From positions 53,868-117,867 of the forward strand of contig JACPMX010000014.1 in NCBI GenBank assembly GCA_016185755.1: a stretch of DNA of 64,000 nt. The letters run 5' to 3'. The stretch is from Candidatus Woesearchaeota archaeon. Lineage in GTDB: Archaea; Nanobdellota; Nanobdellia; Woesearchaeales; GW2011-AR4. The notes under the pieces are model-generated. The model had not been told where the DNA came from. It saw nothing but the letters and a program-made list of their open reading frames with translations, and made no database searches. The translations under genes and the position numbers were made by a program. Shown in pieces: positions 46,078-53,971 of the stretch (positions within the stretch are counted from its first letter, which is position 1; the number at the start of each line of letters is the position of its first letter).

Positions 46078-46171
46078 AAGAATATTTGTAATTCTTTAAA
46101 TTTTTAAAAATTAAATATGAAAAATATGCAAATATTTATATAGTTTATTTATCTTGTCAAATCTGATTTAA

Positions 46172-46384
46172 GTGAAATTCAGAGTGGTTATTGAACGGGA
46201 CGAGGATAATATGTTTATCGCTGAATGCCCTTCTCTGCCTGGATGCATCTCCCAGGGGAAAACACGGCAGGAAGCAATTAAAAAGATTAAGGATGCAATA
46301 GAGGGTTATCTCAAGAGCTTAAGCAAGCATAGCGAACCAATACCACCTTCCATTGAAGAAGAAATGGTAGAAGTTCATGCCTAA
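46172..46384 (+). CDS. hicB: HicB-type antitoxin (second copy)
   Basis: 70 aa, GTG start. The fold signature is clear: FRVVIERDEDNMFIAECPSLPGC, then SQGKTRQEAIKKIKDAIEGYL. TATA atatttatatag (about 46131-46142) is ~30 nt upstream. The C-terminal tail is acidic with no DNA-binding domain. It overlaps hicA by 8 nt. It differs from the copy at 19010-19207, so the two pairs are probably separate acquisitions rather than a recent duplication. Confidence 0.9.
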   Translation: MKFRVVIERDEDNMFIAECPSLPGCISQGKTRQEAIKKIKDAIEGYLKSLSKHSEPIPPSIEEEMVEVHA

Positions 46385-46604
46385 GCTTCCACTTATTTCT
46401 GGAATAGAAGCAATAAAAGCGTTGAATAAGGTTGGATACAAAATAGATCATCAGACTGGAAGTCATATAATACTGAGGCAGGAAAAAGAACCGCATAGAA
46501 GACTTACCGTGCCGAACCATGGCGAGCTTGCAAAAGGGACTTTGAGGGCAATAATCAGGCAGTCGGGATTAACAGTTGAAGAATTCATTAAACTTCTAAA
46601 ATGA
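46377..46604 (+). CDS. hicA: HicA-type mRNA interferase toxin (second copy)
   Basis: 75 aa with the HicA pattern: ISGIEAIKALNKVGYKI, the catalytic-His segment QTGSHIILRQ, LTVPNHGELAKGTLRAIIRQSGL. It overlaps hicB by 8 nt. Its last codons overlap the ATG of the presenilin-like gene (ATGA at 46601-46604). The toxin is therefore in one operon with a membrane protease, an unusual neighbour. Confidence 0.9.
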   Translation: MPKLPLISGIEAIKALNKVGYKIDHQTGSHIILRQEKEPHRRLTVPNHGELAKGTLRAIIRQSGLTVEEFIKLLK

Positions 46605-47539
46605 AGCACACACTCAAAGTCACGGTCGCATTGGTTGCTTTCTTCCTCATGGCGCAGTTCACAGGCCTGTTAATCGTGAACCATTACATAGACCACAAAA
46701 AAACAGCAGGCACAAAGGCAATAGAATGGCAGCCATTGCCTTACGGGCTCGAAAGGCCGGAAATAAAGAACCAAAGCACCTCTTTCATTTACATAACCAT
46801 TGCAATTTTGATAGGCACGATTCTTGTCCTGCTGCTTGTCAAGTTCAACAAGCCCCTGGTGTGGAAACTATGGTTCTTTGCCACTGTGTGGCTGACATTG
46901 TCAATTGCCCTTGCCGCCTTCCTCAACAATATTGTTGCTGCAGTGCTCGCATTAATCGTGGCAATCCTGAAATTGTACAGGCCAAATGTAGTAATCCAGA
47001 ACCTTTCAGAGATTTTCATCTATGGCGGCTTGGCTGCCATATTCGTGCCTGTCATTAACGTGTTCGCAGCATTCATGCTTTTGGTTGTGATTTCAATATA
47101 CGATTTCATAGCAGTCTACAAGACAGGGCACATGGTAAAGCTTGCCAGGTTCCAGTCCAAGTCAAGGGTGTTTGCAGGCCTGTTGATACCCTATTCAGCC
47201 AAAAGCAAAAAATTTTCCGCGCAGCCAAAAACATTCTTTGAAAAAGCTTCGCTCGGAAAGCCGGCGCAAAATGCCGCATCAGGGGGAAAGGCGAAAATTG
47301 CAGTCCTTGGCGGCGGCGACATAGGATTCACTTTGATCTTTGCAGGAGTTGTGATGAAAGGACTCATGCTGCAGGAAACAGTAATGTCGGGATTCCTGAA
47401 AACACTGCCAATACCTGTATTTGCAGGCCTTGCCCTCCTGTATCTCCTGTTAAAAGGCCGTGAAAACAAGTTTTACCCCGCAATGCCGATATTAAGCATA
47501 GGCTGCTTTACAGGATATTTGGTTGTTTTGCTTCTGTAG
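46601..47539 (+). CDS. Presenilin/signal-peptide-peptidase-type intramembrane aspartyl protease
   Basis: 312 aa with about nine hydrophobic segments. The two catalytic aspartates of the GxGD proteases are in place: Asp168 in SIYDFIAV (the YD motif) and Asp240 in LGGGDIGF (the GxGD motif). A hydrophilic loop separates the two segments, as in archaeal presenilin homologues. These proteases cleave transmembrane segments; no substrate is evident, though anchored surface proteins in the same island are candidates. Translation is probably coupled to hicA through a 4-nt overlap. Confidence 0.88.
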   Translation: MKHTLKVTVALVAFFLMAQFTGLLIVNHYIDHKKTAGTKAIEWQPLPYGLERPEIKNQSTSFIYITIAILIGTILVLLLVKFNKPLVWKLWFFATVWLTLSIALAAFLNNIVAAVLALIVAILKLYRPNVVIQNLSEIFIYGGLAAIFVPVINVFAAFMLLVVISIYDFIAVYKTGHMVKLARFQSKSRVFAGLLIPYSAKSKKFSAQPKTFFEKASLGKPAQNAASGGKAKIAVLGGGDIGFTLIFAGVVMKGLMLQETVMSGFLKTLPIPVFAGLALLYLLLKGRENKFYPAMPILSIGCFTGYLVVLLL

Positions 47540-47554
47540 GAAGGTTTTTATATT

Positions 47555-47572
47555 AGTTATACATGTATAACT
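47555..47572. promoter_or_regulatory. Perfect 18-bp palindrome, probable antitoxin operator
   Basis: agttatacatgtataact reads the same on both strands. It lies between the TATA-like gtttttatatta (47543-47554) and the start of the AbrB-type antitoxin gene at 47578. That is where a dimeric swapped-hairpin antitoxin would bind to repress its own operon. Confidence 0.7.
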
Positions 47573-47577
47573 TTATG

Positions 47578-47802
47578 ATGGAAATAAAAGCTAAAACAAA
47601 GAAATGGGGGAACTCGATAGGCATACTGATACCTAAAGAAGCCATAAGGAAAGAGAACATCAAACCGGACCAGGAAATCACTGTTTTGATTAGTTCCAAG
47701 CCAAAAACTACTGGAAAAGATATATTTGGAAAATGGAAATTTAAAAAGCCTGTAGAGCAGTTAATGAGGGAGGTAGACAAAGATTTTGATGTTGGCTTTT
47801 AA
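47578..47802 (+). CDS. AbrB/MazE-type antitoxin
   Basis: The track begins at 47563; the ATG at 47578 (MEIKAKTKKWGNSIGI) is the natural start of a swapped-hairpin AbrB domain, giving 74 aa. The signature KWGNSIGILIPKEAI is followed by PDQEITVLI. The C-terminal ~35 residues would bind the toxin. It is in the same direction as the PIN gene 103 bp downstream. The palindrome just upstream is the likely binding site. The pair is a VapBC-type system. Confidence 0.85.
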   Translation: MEIKAKTKKWGNSIGILIPKEAIRKENIKPDQEITVLISSKPKTTGKDIFGKWKFKKPVEQLMREVDKDFDVGF

Positions 47803-47851
47803 AAATGAATTTCTTTCATGATATTTAGACTTATAGGGGAAATCAAAAAAA

Positions 47852-47908
47852 ATGACTTATTTTTTCGACGCTTGGACGAATGAAATGAGGAGAAGTCCAA
47901 AAAAATGA
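47852..47908 (+). pseudogene. Fragment duplicating the start of the PIN toxin gene
   Basis: An 18-codon frame begins MTYFFDAWTNEM and ends in TGA inside the start of the real PIN gene (ATGA overlap, 47905-47908). Its first six residues are identical to those of the PIN toxin (MTYFFD). The underlying DNA is similar too: aaaaaaatgacttatttttt against aaaaaaatgacctatttttt. It is probably the leftover 5' end of a second PIN gene, or a partial tandem duplication. Confidence 0.5.
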
Positions 47909-48267
47909 CCTATTTTTTTGATAGTTATGCAATAATAGAACTTATGGAAGGCAATCCAGCTTATAAGAAGTTTGAGGATTTGAGGGTTATAACGGCTGTT
48001 CTAAATATCGGTGAAGTTTATGCAGTTCTGCTTAGAAATCATGGAAAAAAAGAAGCAAATGAATGGTTTGAAAACTTTGATTTAGAGTTGCTTGAAATAT
48101 TGCCTGAGAATATGGTGGAGGCAACCTACTTTAGATATACAAACAGAAAGAAGGATTTATCCATTACCGATGCAGTTGGTTATACTTTATCCATTAAGCA
48201 CAATCTAAAATTTTTAACAGGCGACAGGCAATTCGAAAATTTGCCAAATGTCGAATTTGTAAAATAA
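47905..48267 (+). CDS. vapC: PIN-domain ribonuclease toxin (VapC-like)
   Basis: 120 aa. The acidic active-site residues of PIN nucleases are visible: Asp6 in FFDSYA, Glu12, Glu in NIGEVY, Asp in LSITDAVGY and Asp in LTGDRQF. VapC toxins cleave tRNA or rRNA and are held in check by the partner antitoxin, here the AbrB-type protein just upstream. The gene is intact and close to the usual ~130 aa. It marks the right edge of the toxin-antitoxin-rich surface island. Confidence 0.9.
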   Translation: MTYFFDSYAIIELMEGNPAYKKFEDLRVITAVLNIGEVYAVLLRNHGKKEANEWFENFDLELLEILPENMVEATYFRYTNRKKDLSITDAVGYTLSIKHNLKFLTGDRQFENLPNVEFVK

Positions 48268-48304
48268 TCTTTTCGTTATTGAAAATAAGCAGGAATAAAG
48301 TAAA

Positions 48305-48315
48305 GCTTTAAAATA
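48305..48315 (+). promoter_or_regulatory. TATA box of the stable RNA gene
   Basis: ctttaaaatac lies 20-30 nt before the first base of the terminal stem at 48335, which is the expected position for an archaeal promoter. Nothing between the PIN gene stop (48267) and this site looks coding. Confidence 0.6.
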
Positions 48316-48334
48316 CCCAAATCATTCTATACTC

Positions 48335-48630
48335 TAGGAGGACTTTGCCGGGAGGTCAGCACTCTCCTGTCAGCGCAGACGTGCTTCAGGCGCGGTGAAG
48401 CTTAGGAAGCGGCAACAGGCTGTTGCAGTCAGTCTTGCTTTTGGCGTCGAAGCCCTGCCCCGTTGAGCTGTTGTTTTTGAAAATCCGTAAGGTCTGGAAA
48501 GAAACACACCCAAAGTGTGCTTAAGGCAGCGGTAATTAAGAGCAGCGGTGTTAATGGAAAACAGAGTGGAGCCGGAAGCAAGGTAGCTGATTGCAGTGGC
48601 TTCTGCCCATTCTTGGGCATGTCCTCCTAC
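48335..48630 (+). ncRNA. Stable structured RNA, probably SRP 7S RNA
   Basis: About 296 nt, bounded by a 9-bp terminal stem (taggaggac 48335-48343, gtcctccta 48621-48629), a TATA box at about -26 and a T-run (tttttatt) after the 3' end. The 5' part resembles an SRP Alu domain: GGGAGGTCAGCACTCTCC followed by TGTCA (UGUNR) and a small hairpin gcagacgtgc, compared with GGGAGGCUCGGCG.CUCCUGU in haloarchaeal 7S RNA. A long rod forms between ttgcagtcag-tcttgcttttggc and gccggaagcaagg-tag-ctgattgcag, as in helix 5. A canonical helix 8 (GGAAG with AGCAG) is not evident, so the identity stays open. It is GC-rich in an AT-rich setting. Confidence 0.55.
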
Positions 48631-49592
48631 TTTTTATTCTGAAAGTGCTCAAACCCCATTTTCAATTCTGTTTTTTTATTGCCCATGGCCAGCTTCACTC
48701 CTTGTTCCCTGCCGACAATCTTACCAATGGCAGATACATCAAGTTTTTTCAGTCGGCTTATTTTATTTTTGCCTGCCGTGAACACCAGTTCAAAATCTTC
48801 CCCGCCGTAAAGCGCGAAATCAAGCGCATTTTTGTTTAATTTTTTGGCGTCGATTATTGTATTTTTTGATATCGGGATTTTGTCAGCGTAAATTACAGCC
48901 CCTACGTTTGACTCATTGCATATATGCCTTGCTTCTGATGCAACGCCGTCGCTTACATCGATCATGGAATTCACTCCAATCTTGACAAGCTTTCCTGCCA
49001 GCTCGAGCCTTGAGCTTGGCTCAAGATGTTTTTTGGCTGATTTTCCCTTTTTATTGTGCTTTAGCAACCCAAGCCCGGCTGCCGACTTTCCGACATCCCC
49101 GCTGCAGAAAATCAAATCACCTTTTTTTGCCCCGCTCCTTAGTGCCAGGTATTTTTTTTCAGCAATGCCGGTCATCGCAACGCTTACAGAGATTTTTTTA
49201 GAGCGCGTTATATTCCCCCCTACAACACTTATGCCGTATTTTTTGCATTTTTTATTTATTCCCCTGTACAGCCCGTCAATAAATTTGACATCAATATTAT
49301 TGGGCAATGCCAGCGATACAGCAGCGTATTTTGGAAGGCCCCCCATTGCAGCTATGTCGCTCACATTTTGCTCTATCGCCTTCATCCCGATCTGCCATGG
49401 CTTGGAATATTTCACCGAAAAATGCACGCCCTCAACAAGCGAGTCTGTTGTAAAAAGAAGATAATTGTTTTTGTCGTATTCCAAAACTGCGGCGTCGTCG
49501 CCAATACCCCTGACAACGCCTTTTTGATAGGGCTTCACCTTGTTTTTTATCCTTTCAATCAGCCCAAGCTCCCCAAGCAGTTTAATCTTCAT
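48627..49592 (-). CDS. thiL: Thiamine-monophosphate kinase
   Basis: 321 aa. ThiL phosphorylates thiamine monophosphate to the active cofactor TPP. Family motifs are present: GIGDDAAVLEY near residue 30, TTDSLVEGVHF, the NVSDIAAMGG metal-binding motif, and GGEDFELVFT near the C-terminus. The stop codon lies within the 3' arm of the convergent stable RNA, so the two genes meet end to end. It is separated from ilvE by ~38 nt in the same direction and may be in its operon. Confidence 0.92.
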   Translation of the reverse strand: MKIKLLGELGLIERIKNKVKPYQKGVVRGIGDDAAVLEYDKNNYLLFTTDSLVEGVHFSVKYSKPWQIGMKAIEQNVSDIAAMGGLPKYAAVSLALPNNIDVKFIDGLYRGINKKCKKYGISVVGGNITRSKKISVSVAMTGIAEKKYLALRSGAKKGDLIFCSGDVGKSAAGLGLLKHNKKGKSAKKHLEPSSRLELAGKLVKIGVNSMIDVSDGVASEARHICNESNVGAVIYADKIPISKNTIIDAKKLNKNALDFALYGGEDFELVFTAGKNKISRLKKLDVSAIGKIVGREQGVKLAMGNKKTELKMGFEHFQNKK

Positions 49593-49630
49593 TTTAAGAT
49601 ATTATCAATATTTTAGTTAGCTAAAGCATT

Positions 49631-50527
49631 TCAGATAAAACTGAGCCATTTCCTGTATTTTTTGTCTTTACCCCTCACGATATCATCATATTTCTGCTTT
49701 ATACCAAGGGTTATTTTTCCGGGCTTTCCATTTCCGACCCTTTTCCCGTCGATTGATGTTATCGGAGCAATCCCTGTCCCTGTGCCGCAGAAAAAAAGCT
49801 CATTTGCAGCCCTTGCTTCTCCTGGCTTCACTCTTTTCTCGCAGGCCTTCAGCCCCAGGCCCCTGCTGATTTTTAAGACCGAATCCCTAGTTATGCCGGG
49901 CAGCGCGCTCCTGCTTAATGGAGATACTATCTCATTGTTTTTGACAATGAATATGTTCTCTGCAGGCCCTTCAGATACATTCCCGTGCAGGTCAAGCATC
50001 AATGCCTCGTCAAACCCCTTTTTCCTCGCTTCATACATTGCAAGGACGGAGTTTGCATAGTTGCCGCTTATCTTGGCTCCGTAAACTGATGATCTCTCGG
50101 AATTTCTCCTGAAGCTCGAGGTCATAATGCTCAAGCTGCCGGAGTAGAAATGCCCCCACGGGATTGCGGCAATGGCAACATTTGTGCTGACACCCTTTGG
50201 ATATACCCCTATGCTGCTGTACCCGTAATAGACTAACGGCCTTATATAACCGTCTCCGATCTTGTTTATCCTTGCAGCTTTTATGATTGCGCCTTTCAGC
50301 TGTTTTTTTGTGAGGCTTAATTTCATGCTCATTGCATTAACCGAACTAAAAAGCCTTTCAATATGGTCGTCAAGCCTGAAAATGGCAGTCCCCCCACCTG
50401 TCTTGTAGGAATGGATTCCCTCAAAAACAGCCGAGCCGTAATGCAGCGAATGGGTCATAATATGTATTCTGGCGTCTTTCCACTTGACGAATTTCCCGTC
50501 CATCCACACAAATTTCCCTAATCCCAT
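49631..50527 (-). CDS. ilvE: Branched-chain amino acid aminotransferase
   Basis: 298 aa, PLP fold type IV. The pattern HSLHYGSAVFEGI, the PLP-Lys context GAKISGNYANSVLA and the ENIF segment GNVSEGPAENIF are all present, as is TGTGIAPITSIDG near the C-terminus. It would interconvert Val, Leu and Ile with their 2-oxo acids. It overlaps the 3' end of the NAD kinase gene by 10 nt. Together with the IPMDH-like and PanE-like genes it points to some branched-chain or pantothenate chemistry. Confidence 0.93.
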   Translation of the reverse strand: MGLGKFVWMDGKFVKWKDARIHIMTHSLHYGSAVFEGIHSYKTGGGTAIFRLDDHIERLFSSVNAMSMKLSLTKKQLKGAIIKAARINKIGDGYIRPLVYYGYSSIGVYPKGVSTNVAIAAIPWGHFYSGSLSIMTSSFRRNSERSSVYGAKISGNYANSVLAMYEARKKGFDEALMLDLHGNVSEGPAENIFIVKNNEIVSPLSRSALPGITRDSVLKISRGLGLKACEKRVKPGEARAANELFFCGTGTGIAPITSIDGKRVGNGKPGKITLGIKQKYDDIVRGKDKKYRKWLSFI

Positions 50528-51306
50528 ACCGCATTAAGATGCTTTTTCGACAATCCTATTTCTGCAATGCTGCCATTCCTGAAGCCGTATTCCTTCCCCA
50601 CAGAGTCAGCTATCAGAATCCCGTCCAGCATTTCCGAAACTATCCTTATTTTTTGGCTATTTTTAAGTATGCCGTACCTGAATTTGTAGTTCTTGAATAC
50701 CTGCCCTTCATAAGGCTCTCTTACCACAAACTGATATCCCTCTGAGCCAAGCGGCATTGTTTTTCCGCAGCATCCTTTTGCCCATGCATTGCTTCCGGCC
50801 GGAGTGGATATGATTATTCCGCTGCTCTTCTGCCTCTCTTTGCGCTTGCTTATTTCTATGGTGTACTTTGCAGCATGATAGGCTTTTCTTGAGCCTATGA
50901 AGAACTCATTCAGCGCAAGAGCTTCAATTTTTTTGCCGTTCAGGCGCGCTTCCAGCCTTGGCAGCTTTATGGTTCTGAAATTGCCATCCATTATTTCAGC
51001 CAGCTTTGCCTCGAAATTATTCTTGTCAGCTTTCATGAAAAACCCTTCCTTGTCCTTTACATCTGCATTCACTCCCAGCAGCAGCTGACTGCCTGTAAAC
51101 TGCGCGGCCCTCAGAAAAGTTCCGTCCCCGCCTGCGGCTATTACAATATCTTTACCGGCAAAAAGCCCCTTGTCCATCCTGTCCCTGTTTGCAAGGGAAT
51201 AAGAAACAGAGTGCTTTTTTACAGCTCCCTTTATCCTTTCAAGGGTGCTTTTCTGCTCATTATTCCTTGGTATGGTATAAACTATCAGCGCGTTTCCAAG
51301 CTTCAT
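50518..51306 (-). CDS. nadK: NAD kinase
   Basis: 262 aa. The diagnostic GGDGTFLRAA is at about residues 58-67, followed by LGVNAD. ALNEFFIG and the STPAGSNAWA segment match the NAD-binding region of ATP-NAD kinases. It makes NADP from NAD and ATP. It ends inside the start of ilvE (10-nt overlap) and follows panE by ~25 nt, so it belongs to the same transcription unit. Confidence 0.9.
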   Translation of the reverse strand: MKLGNALIVYTIPRNNEQKSTLERIKGAVKKHSVSYSLANRDRMDKGLFAGKDIVIAAGGDGTFLRAAQFTGSQLLLGVNADVKDKEGFFMKADKNNFEAKLAEIMDGNFRTIKLPRLEARLNGKKIEALALNEFFIGSRKAYHAAKYTIEISKRKERQKSSGIIISTPAGSNAWAKGCCGKTMPLGSEGYQFVVREPYEGQVFKNYKFRYGILKNSQKIRIVSEMLDGILIADSVGKEYGFRNGSIAEIGLSKKHLNAVWD

Positions 51307-51331
51307 TAAGAATCCGAATCAAATTTTGTAT

Positions 51332-52225
51332 TTAAACATTTGTGTTTTTGTTTTCCATATCTTTTATTATCATTGCAAGAGCCTCATTGGCAGGGCACCC
51401 GATCCCATATTTCTTTCCAAGCTCAGCAACAGCCCCGTTCAGGTAGTCAATTTCAGTCTTTTTTCCTTTTATAATATCCTGCTGCATTGAAGAGATGTTT
51501 CTGGAATCCTTTATCGCCTCGTTTATTTCCTTTACAAAATCAACGTCAAAGCTGATGCCGTCTTTTTTTGCAACCGCAGCGCATTCTTCCGCAATCATAC
51601 CCTTCAGCGGATTCAGCCTTTCATCTGCAATGTATCTGTTCTCAACCTTCAGGATTGCACTCACAGGGTTAAGCACGCAGTTCAGAATCAGCTTCTTCCA
51701 CATGTCCTGCCTTATGTTTTCAGAAACGTATCCGTTCAGCCCGCAATTCCTGAAATTTTCCGCTATTTCTGCGCTTACAGGGCTTTTTTCAATTGCAGTG
51801 TAGCTGCGGCTGTTGTACTTGACAATCCCGGGCTCAAGGAAGGCAGCCCCGAAATTGGTCACTGCCCTAAGCACAAGGCACCTGTTTTTCACAATTTTCT
51901 TCACAATATTCTCGCCGTAAAGCCCGTTTTGCAGGCACAGGATTGTTGTGTCTTTCCTGAGCAGATTCCTGATCCCGCTTATTGCCTTTTCGCTGGAGTT
52001 CACTTTTGTAGCCAGCAAGATAAGCGTGTTTTCACCAATCTTGCTTATCCTTGCTGCAGCTCTTAATTTGTAGGTTTCATTTTCAATTCCGGTAATCTTA
52101 AGCCCGTTTTTTCTTATCTTATCAACATGCCCTTTCCTTCCAATCAGCGTGACATCATTCAGCTTTGACAGCTTGGCTCCGTACAGGCTTCCGATGGCCC
52201 CTGCCCCAAGTACAATTATTCTCAT
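51332..52225 (-). CDS. panE: 2-dehydropantoate 2-reductase family (PanE/ApbA)
   Basis: 297 aa. The N-terminal Rossmann motif GAGAIGSLYGAKL is followed by CLQNGLYGE and the family's KLILNCVLNP segment with the catalytic Lys. Ketopantoate reductase uses NADPH to make pantoate for coenzyme A. Family members also reduce other 2-oxo acids, so pantoate is the likely but not the only substrate. It lies between the IPMDH-like gene and NAD kinase, whose product NADP is its cofactor. Confidence 0.85.
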   Translation of the reverse strand: MRIIVLGAGAIGSLYGAKLSKLNDVTLIGRKGHVDKIRKNGLKITGIENETYKLRAAARISKIGENTLILLATKVNSSEKAISGIRNLLRKDTTILCLQNGLYGENIVKKIVKNRCLVLRAVTNFGAAFLEPGIVKYNSRSYTAIEKSPVSAEIAENFRNCGLNGYVSENIRQDMWKKLILNCVLNPVSAILKVENRYIADERLNPLKGMIAEECAAVAKKDGISFDVDFVKEINEAIKDSRNISSMQQDIIKGKKTEIDYLNGAVAELGKKYGIGCPANEALAMIIKDMENKNTNV

Positions 52226-52321
52226 TTTTGTTTTAACTTTTAGGCTTTTATCCTTTTTTTATAGTTTTATTAATGAGTTTTTTGTTATTTGATTTTTCGT
52301 TGATGGGTTCTTATTGAATGT

Positions 52322-53431
52322 TTAATCATGCAGTTCAACAAACCTGTCCAGGATTGCCTCTCCCATCTCGGATGTTGAGTTGTTTCCGTCAAGGTCTTGC
52401 GTCCTTGTTCTCCCCTCTTTCAGCACGGATTCAATCGCCTTGACTATCAGTTCACCTGCCTTCTGCTGCCCTATGGAATCAAGAAGCAAGGCGCCTGCCA
52501 ATATTGCCGCTATAGGATTCACAATTCCCTTTTCCTTTAATTTTTGGGCGCTTCCGTGTATAGGCTCGAACATCGAAATCCCGTCAGGATTTATATTGGC
52601 CCTTGCCCCGAAAGAAAGGCCGCCTTGCAGCACAGTCCCAAGGTCGCTTAGGATGTCGCCGAACATGTTTGGGGCGACAATCACATTGTATTTTTCCGGC
52701 TGCCTTATGAGGTTTACAACAGCCATGCCAATTAGATTAAACTCATATTCCACCCCCGGATACTCCTTTGCCGTTTTTTCAAAGGCCTCCCTCCATAGGC
52801 TGTACGATTCCATCATGTTGGACTTGTCAACAGCCGTTATCCTCTTGTTTTTCCTCTTCGCATACTCAAAGGCAAATTTTGCAATCCGCTCGCAGCCTTT
52901 CCTGCTCAGGATTCCCATCTGGAAAGCCAGTTCGCCTTTTGACTCAACATCAATGCACACCCTTGCCTTGCATTTCTCGACATCAATTTTCTGCCTGCTT
53001 TTCCCGCTCTTTGCCCTCCCCCATGCCCCAATGTAGAAATCCTCTGTGCTTTCCCTTATGATGGCAAAGTCGATGTCCTTGTGCGTCTTGCCTGATATCG
53101 CGCTTTCAACATTTGGAAACAGCTTGATCGGCCTCAGGCCCGCAAACTGCTCAAAATAATCCCTTATCATTGACGGAATCCCATTTGCATTTGCTGCAGA
53201 TGCGTCAAAAGTGCCGCAATATATTGCATTGCAGCTGTTTTTTATCTCTTTCAGGGTTTTTTCATTTAATGTTTCTCTTGTCTCGGCAAGATGCTCCGCC
53301 CCGTGGGGATATCTTGCCCATTCAACATCGAACTTGCCAAGCTCGGCTGCCTTGTCAATTATCCTTATGCCTTCATTTATCAGTTCAGGCCCCACGCCAT
53401 CTCCCGGAAAAACAGCAATTTTGTATCTCAT
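52322..53431 (-). CDS. Isopropylmalate/isocitrate dehydrogenase family protein
   Basis: The track starts at 53461, but that ATG lies on the TATA-like caatataaat; the ATG at 53431 (MRYKIAVFPGDGVGPE) is the normal start, 369 aa. Beta-decarboxylating dehydrogenase signatures: GDGVGPE, FAIIRESTEDFY, DKSNMM, and the metal-binding NMFGDILSDL. The C-terminal FEPIHGSAQK matches the NAD-type binding loop. It may act on 3-isopropylmalate, isocitrate or homologues; the substrate loop does not settle this. It is divergent from the K+ channel. Confidence 0.85.
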   Translation of the reverse strand: MRYKIAVFPGDGVGPELINEGIRIIDKAAELGKFDVEWARYPHGAEHLAETRETLNEKTLKEIKNSCNAIYCGTFDASAANANGIPSMIRDYFEQFAGLRPIKLFPNVESAISGKTHKDIDFAIIRESTEDFYIGAWGRAKSGKSRQKIDVEKCKARVCIDVESKGELAFQMGILSRKGCERIAKFAFEYAKRKNKRITAVDKSNMMESYSLWREAFEKTAKEYPGVEYEFNLIGMAVVNLIRQPEKYNVIVAPNMFGDILSDLGTVLQGGLSFGARANINPDGISMFEPIHGSAQKLKEKGIVNPIAAILAGALLLDSIGQQKAGELIVKAIESVLKEGRTRTQDLDGNNSTSEMGEAILDRFVELHD

Positions 53432-53527
53432 TTTTGGCTTCAAATTCAGCCGAGCCCTCATTTATATTGCTTTTGATTTTCGATTTTCAGGTAAAATTTA
53501 AATATTATGGCATTTTTAAAATCAATT

Positions 53528-53968
53528 ATGAAAAAAGAGGACATAATGAAGATGGAGGAGGAAGAGCACAAAAAATACCACAGGAGGCTGGTTTATATTT
53601 TCATTGTAATCTTGTTCCTCCTGTTTTTAGGGGCCACTTTCTACTATTTCGTTGAAAAATGGACGTATCTTGATGCAGTGTACTTCTCTTCCTACACGAT
53701 AACAACAGTTGGCTATGGCGACATAACCCCGAAGACAGTTGCAGGAAAAATATTTACCATATTCTACATGTTTGCCGGAGTTGCAATGGCATTGTACGGG
53801 CTTTCGGTGATAGCGGCGCATTTTGTTGAAGTGAGGGAGGAATTCTGGCTGGAGAGGCTTGGCAAAATAAGGATGAGGCATCACACTGAAAATTTCCGGG
53901 GCAGGCTTGGCAGGCTGTTCGGCTTCCAGTCCGAAAAATTAACAAGGGGTTACGAGAAAAAAAAATAA
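53528..53968 (+). CDS. Two-TM potassium channel
   Basis: About 146 aa from the ATG at 53528. The track's ATG at 53507 lies only a few bases after the TATA-like aatttaaatatt, so the second ATG fits leaderless spacing better. The first membrane helix is at track residues 29-48, the pore helix and selectivity filter TTVGYGD at 66-72, and the second helix at about 81-103. A basic C-terminal tail follows, without an RCK/TrkA-N domain. The architecture is that of a KcsA/MthK-type pore without a gating ring. Confidence 0.9.
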   Translation: MKKEDIMKMEEEEHKKYHRRLVYIFIVILFLLFLGATFYYFVEKWTYLDAVYFSSYTITTVGYGDITPKTVAGKIFTIFYMFAGVAMALYGLSVIAAHFVEVREEFWLERLGKIRMRHHTENFRGRLGRLFGFQSEKLTRGYEKKK

Positions 53969-53971
53969 TAT

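Larger units (their letters stand above)
45674..46171. other. 498-bp AT-rich intergenic control region
   Basis: The region separates the divergent giant-gene operon (minus strand) and the hicB-hicA-protease operon (plus strand). It holds, from left to right, a 9-bp dyad around a TATA-like sequence, the motif shared with 20736-20758, a phased array of ten CTTATTATATAAG-type repeats, and the hicB TATA box. No ORF or tRNA is visible. The A+T content is far above that of the surrounding genes. Confidence 0.7.
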
